The notes under the pieces are model-generated. The model was not told the DNA's origin, did no database searches, and saw only the letters and a list, made by a program, of their open reading frames with translations. Shown one piece after another: positions 9,209-10,631 of a stretch of 10,631 nucleotides of DNA. This stretch comes from Funneliformis mosseae (Eukaryota > Glomeromycota > Glomeromycetes > Glomerales > Glomeraceae): positions 1 through 10,631 of the forward strand of contig CAJVPP010003829.1 in NCBI GenBank assembly GCA_910592005.1, written 5' to 3'. A program made the position numbers and the translations under genes. Each line of letters opens with the position of its first letter. Position 1 is the stretch's first letter.

Positions 9209-9967
9209 GTTCAGGTCAAATTTAAAAGGAGCAGGTGTAATGAGGGGTATAAACGTGACAGGTTCTATATTAGGAAGTTTTGCAGCTATAGCACGATTGG
9301 CGTCATCTCAAGTTGAAAAGCCTAATCAGACTATTTTTAACGTTTTGTTAGTTGGGTCAGGTTTGATAGATGCACCAATAAACGATGAGAATGCTGCGCT
9401 ATTAAAAAGCTCGCAGGCTTTGTTCGTCTTTTCTTTGAAAGATTTGCCAGAAAGAAAAGTTTCTGCAGCGCAGTAAAAGTAGAAAGTAGTCGCGTCTCGG
9501 ACTCTTTCGAAAGTGATGGTGTTTTAGCCAGCATTTTTGTCGTTTAATAAGTTTTCTGAGACGTCAAATGCTTGGTCTTCGTCCATTTTATTATCACCTT
9601 CAAGGGGCGATGTTTCTTTATTTACCAATTGTAAAGTAGGAGAAGGACCGGTAACAGTAGTTTCTGGTGTGTCCTTTGGTTTAATAATCTATTTAGCTTT
9701 TTTATATTCAAAATTTTTATTGCAGAGTGCTATTTCTGCAAGTTCGTTATCTATTTGCTGGTCGATACTCATTTCGCCAGCTGATAAAATGTTGGTGGTG
9801 GTAACTATATTAGACAGTCCAGCTGGAGTTTCTGGTGTAAAAGCTGACCTGCCAGTCATAGTTTTCTTCTAGGAAGGTTCGTCTTTATTTTTTGTTGGAA
9901 AGTCAGGGCACGTGTGCAAATTGCGACTATTGTTTTGTGAAATTTTTTGATTTTTTTCTTTCCCCAT

Positions 9968-10006
9968 TTTTTGGTTTTTTTGAAGAGAGAGGGAAAGAGT
10001 TTTTTT
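9968..10006 (-). other. LINE 5' leader
   Basis: About 39 bases separate the duplication from the first in-frame ATG at 9967. The minus strand is rich in CT (CTCTTTCCCTCTCTCTTC) followed by an A-rich stretch. LINE promoters are usually internal and lie at the 5' end. No specific promoter motif is visible, and the leader is short for a regulatory 5' UTR. Confidence 0.5.
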
Positions 10007-10032
10007 TGATGTGCAAAAATGATTTTTTTTTT
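10007..10032. repeat. Target-site duplication, copy at LINE 5' end
   Basis: Identical to 2491-2516 over 26 bases. On the minus strand it reads as an A10 tract followed by TCATTTTTGCACATCA, and the LINE starts immediately after. The A10 tract also looks like the poly-A tail of the SINE-like sequence to the right, so the LINE seems to have inserted right at the end of that tail. Confidence 0.85.
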
Positions 10033-10631
10033 CCTATTAATGTGCGGTGGCTTAAGGTCCTGCTAGAGGAAAACTTGTTAACCAAGTTAATGTTACCCTC
10101 AAAGCTTGGTCTTTAAAGTCTCTGATCCACAGTTAAGGGGTACAGCAACCTAGCCTAGAAGCACATCCCATCAGTTGTCACCTAGTTAGACTACCTATAA
10201 CAGCTATACCCGCAATTATAAGCTTACTAGACTGTCAAGTACTATCATCTTTTGGATAGAGGGTTCACATCAACTATAGAGCTTGTCACACTCTATTTTT
10301 ACCAATCTAATTTATAGAGTTTTACCCTATTGATGACTACCGAGACCGTGGGATCAGATCCTTTTTATAGATAGTGATTTTTGTACTCATAACGTCAAAT
10401 TCACCTGGGAATTGAACCCAGCCTCTACCCCTAGTGATAGTTCGATTGGATGGTGCTGCAGCGTGTAATGCAGTCTATTATCACCATAGCCTACCCGAAG
10501 GAGGTACCCAATCTACTAATTACTGGTTAACTACTTCCTTACTTGTGTAAGGGTCCCTGAAATTGAAGACGTGAGACAGTACCCATTACAGGCCTATCAG
10601 CGAAGGCCAAGTTTCTGTCGATCCCTGGCTT
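10023..10631 (-). mobile_element. Putative tRNA-derived SINE-like element (5' end not seen)
   Basis: The sequence right of the LINE is non-coding and clearly less AT-rich than the left flank. Read on the minus strand it contains a tRNA-Val-like segment (10405-10493), then about 370 bases without recognisable structure. It ends in CCACCGCACATTAATAGG and an A10 tract (10032-10023). A Pol III-type head plus a poly-A end suggests a SINE. No upstream copy of its own target duplication is visible, so its 5' end lies beyond the window or the head is internal. Alternatives are a decayed tRNA gene next to unrelated sequence, or another class of non-autonomous element. The region 10033-10404 holds no gene I can support. 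Confidence 0.4.
10405..10493 (-). repeat. tRNA-Val(UAC)-like segment with A and B boxes
   Basis: On the minus strand, TAGGCTATGGTGA (10493-10481) resembles an A box and D-arm. ACTGCATTACACGC (10474-10461) resembles a Val anticodon arm with loop ATTACAC, anticodon TAC. CTGGGTTCAATTCCCAG (10421-10405) is a perfect T-arm (5-bp stem, 7-base loop) containing the B box GGTTCAATTCC. About 35 extra bases separate the anticodon arm from the T-arm. The anticodon stem has a small insertion (GCTGCAG for GCAG), and the acceptor ends (CTTCGGG and GTGAATT) do not pair. It is therefore not a working tRNA but could drive Pol III transcription. Confidence 0.5.

Larger units (their letters stand above)
7857..9967 (-). 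pseudogene. LINE ORF1: two RRM-like domains, CCHC knuckle, coiled coil (broken)
   Basis: ORF1 proteins bind the element RNA and help form the ribonucleoprotein used in retrotransposition. I place the start at the ATG at 9967 (MGKEKNQKIS). This keeps frame with the next ATG at 9859 (MTGRSAFTPE) across one TAG. A single frame then runs from 9967 to about 8755, interrupted by stops at 9869-9871, 9689-9691, 9524-9526, 9326-9328 and 9308-9310. A one-base frameshift near 8750-8765 moves to the frame that carries the zinc knuckle, a stop at 8676-8678, and the open end to TAA at 7857-7859. Corrected length is about 700 codons. Domains in order: an N-terminal Ser/Thr/Pro-rich part; RRM-like 1 (about 9208-8990, IKVSEIP, ARFGTIVKC); RRM-like 2 (about 8956-8759, LKLTNLP and YAFMHF as RNP2/RNP1 equivalents); CCHC knuckle; a basic and polar stretch; and a helical region (about 8350-7930) with heptad-like Leu/Ile spacing that could oligomerise. 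The ORF2 start follows after two bases. Confidence 0.85.
2517..10006 (-). mobile_element. Full-length, inactivated LINE (non-LTR retrotransposon) with RNase H
   Basis: This is a minus-strand element of about 7.5 kb. Its order is a short pyrimidine-rich leader, ORF1 (RRM, RRM, CCHC, coiled coil), ORF2 (APE endonuclease, reverse transcriptase, RNase H, C-terminal region), a 3' UTR with AATAAA, and a poly-A run. There are no long terminal repeats, integrase or protease. A 26-bp flanking duplication bounds both ends, and the leader before the first ATG is retained, so 5' truncation is unlikely. APE plus RT plus RNase H is the layout of I-group-like LINEs (I, Tad, R1 and relatives), though RNase H also occurs in some L1-like lineages. 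Clade needs an RT tree. Both ORFs carry multiple stops and frameshifts, so it cannot act autonomously. Confidence 0.95.

Noticed and set aside
8997..9872. Plus-strand open frames (8997-9476, 9089-9316, 9537-9872)
   Set aside because: Antisense to ORF1. The minus strand reads a continuous RRM-type protein once point stops are allowed.
9892..10116. Plus-strand open frame of 74 codons
   Set aside because: It crosses the LINE leader, the target duplication and the right flank, so it is a chance fusion over the insertion boundary.
10258..10275. Plus-strand B-box-like GGTTCACATCA
   Set aside because: It misses several consensus bases, has no T-stem pairing and no A box upstream.
1..10631. CRISPR array, rRNA, LTR retrotransposon or prokaryotic operon signals
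   Set aside because: No regularly spaced repeats, rRNA-like blocks, long terminal repeats, integrase or protease, or Shine-Dalgarno-led gene series are visible.

Overview
The window looks like repeat-rich, AT-rich DNA from a filamentous or early-diverging fungus. A Glomeromycotina-type (arbuscular mycorrhizal) genome is my best guess. That guess rests on the strong A/T bias, the kind of LINE present and the decayed neighbours, not on a diagnostic gene. I see no intact host gene.

The dominant feature is a full-length but dead non-LTR retrotransposon (LINE) on the minus strand. It runs from about 10006 (5' end) to about 2517 (3' poly-A) and has ORF1 then ORF2. ORF1 (about 9967-7857) is a nucleic-acid-binding protein with two RRM-like folds, a CCHC zinc knuckle and a coiled-coil tail. 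ORF2 (about 7854-2717) carries, in order, an APE-type endonuclease, a reverse transcriptase, an RNase H and a Cys/His-poor C-terminal region. ORF1 stops two bases before the ORF2 start (TAATTATG). Frames are broken by about six stops and one frameshift in ORF1, and by about seven stops and four frameshifts in ORF2. Nearly all the stops can be explained by C-to-T or G-to-A transitions. The element is bounded by a 26-bp direct repeat (2491-2516 and 10007-10032), which I read as its target-site duplication.

Left flank (1-2490): low-complexity A/T sequence, then the remnant of a small DNA transposon or MITE with a pogo/Tc1-mariner-like terminus (about 159-277), then a badly decayed plus-strand gene (about 584-2312). 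That gene is unrecognised. It may be a tyrosine-recombinase-like protein, and its 3' part encodes coiled coil.

Right flank (10033-10631): non-coding sequence, visibly less AT-rich. On the minus strand it holds a segment resembling tRNA-Val(UAC), with A-box, anticodon-arm and B-box/T-arm parts. The same strand ends at a poly-A tract that directly abuts the LINE. The last bases before that tract resemble the LINE's own 3' end. This suggests a tRNA-derived SINE-like element that shares a 3' tail with this LINE family, with the LINE later inserted at the SINE poly-A.
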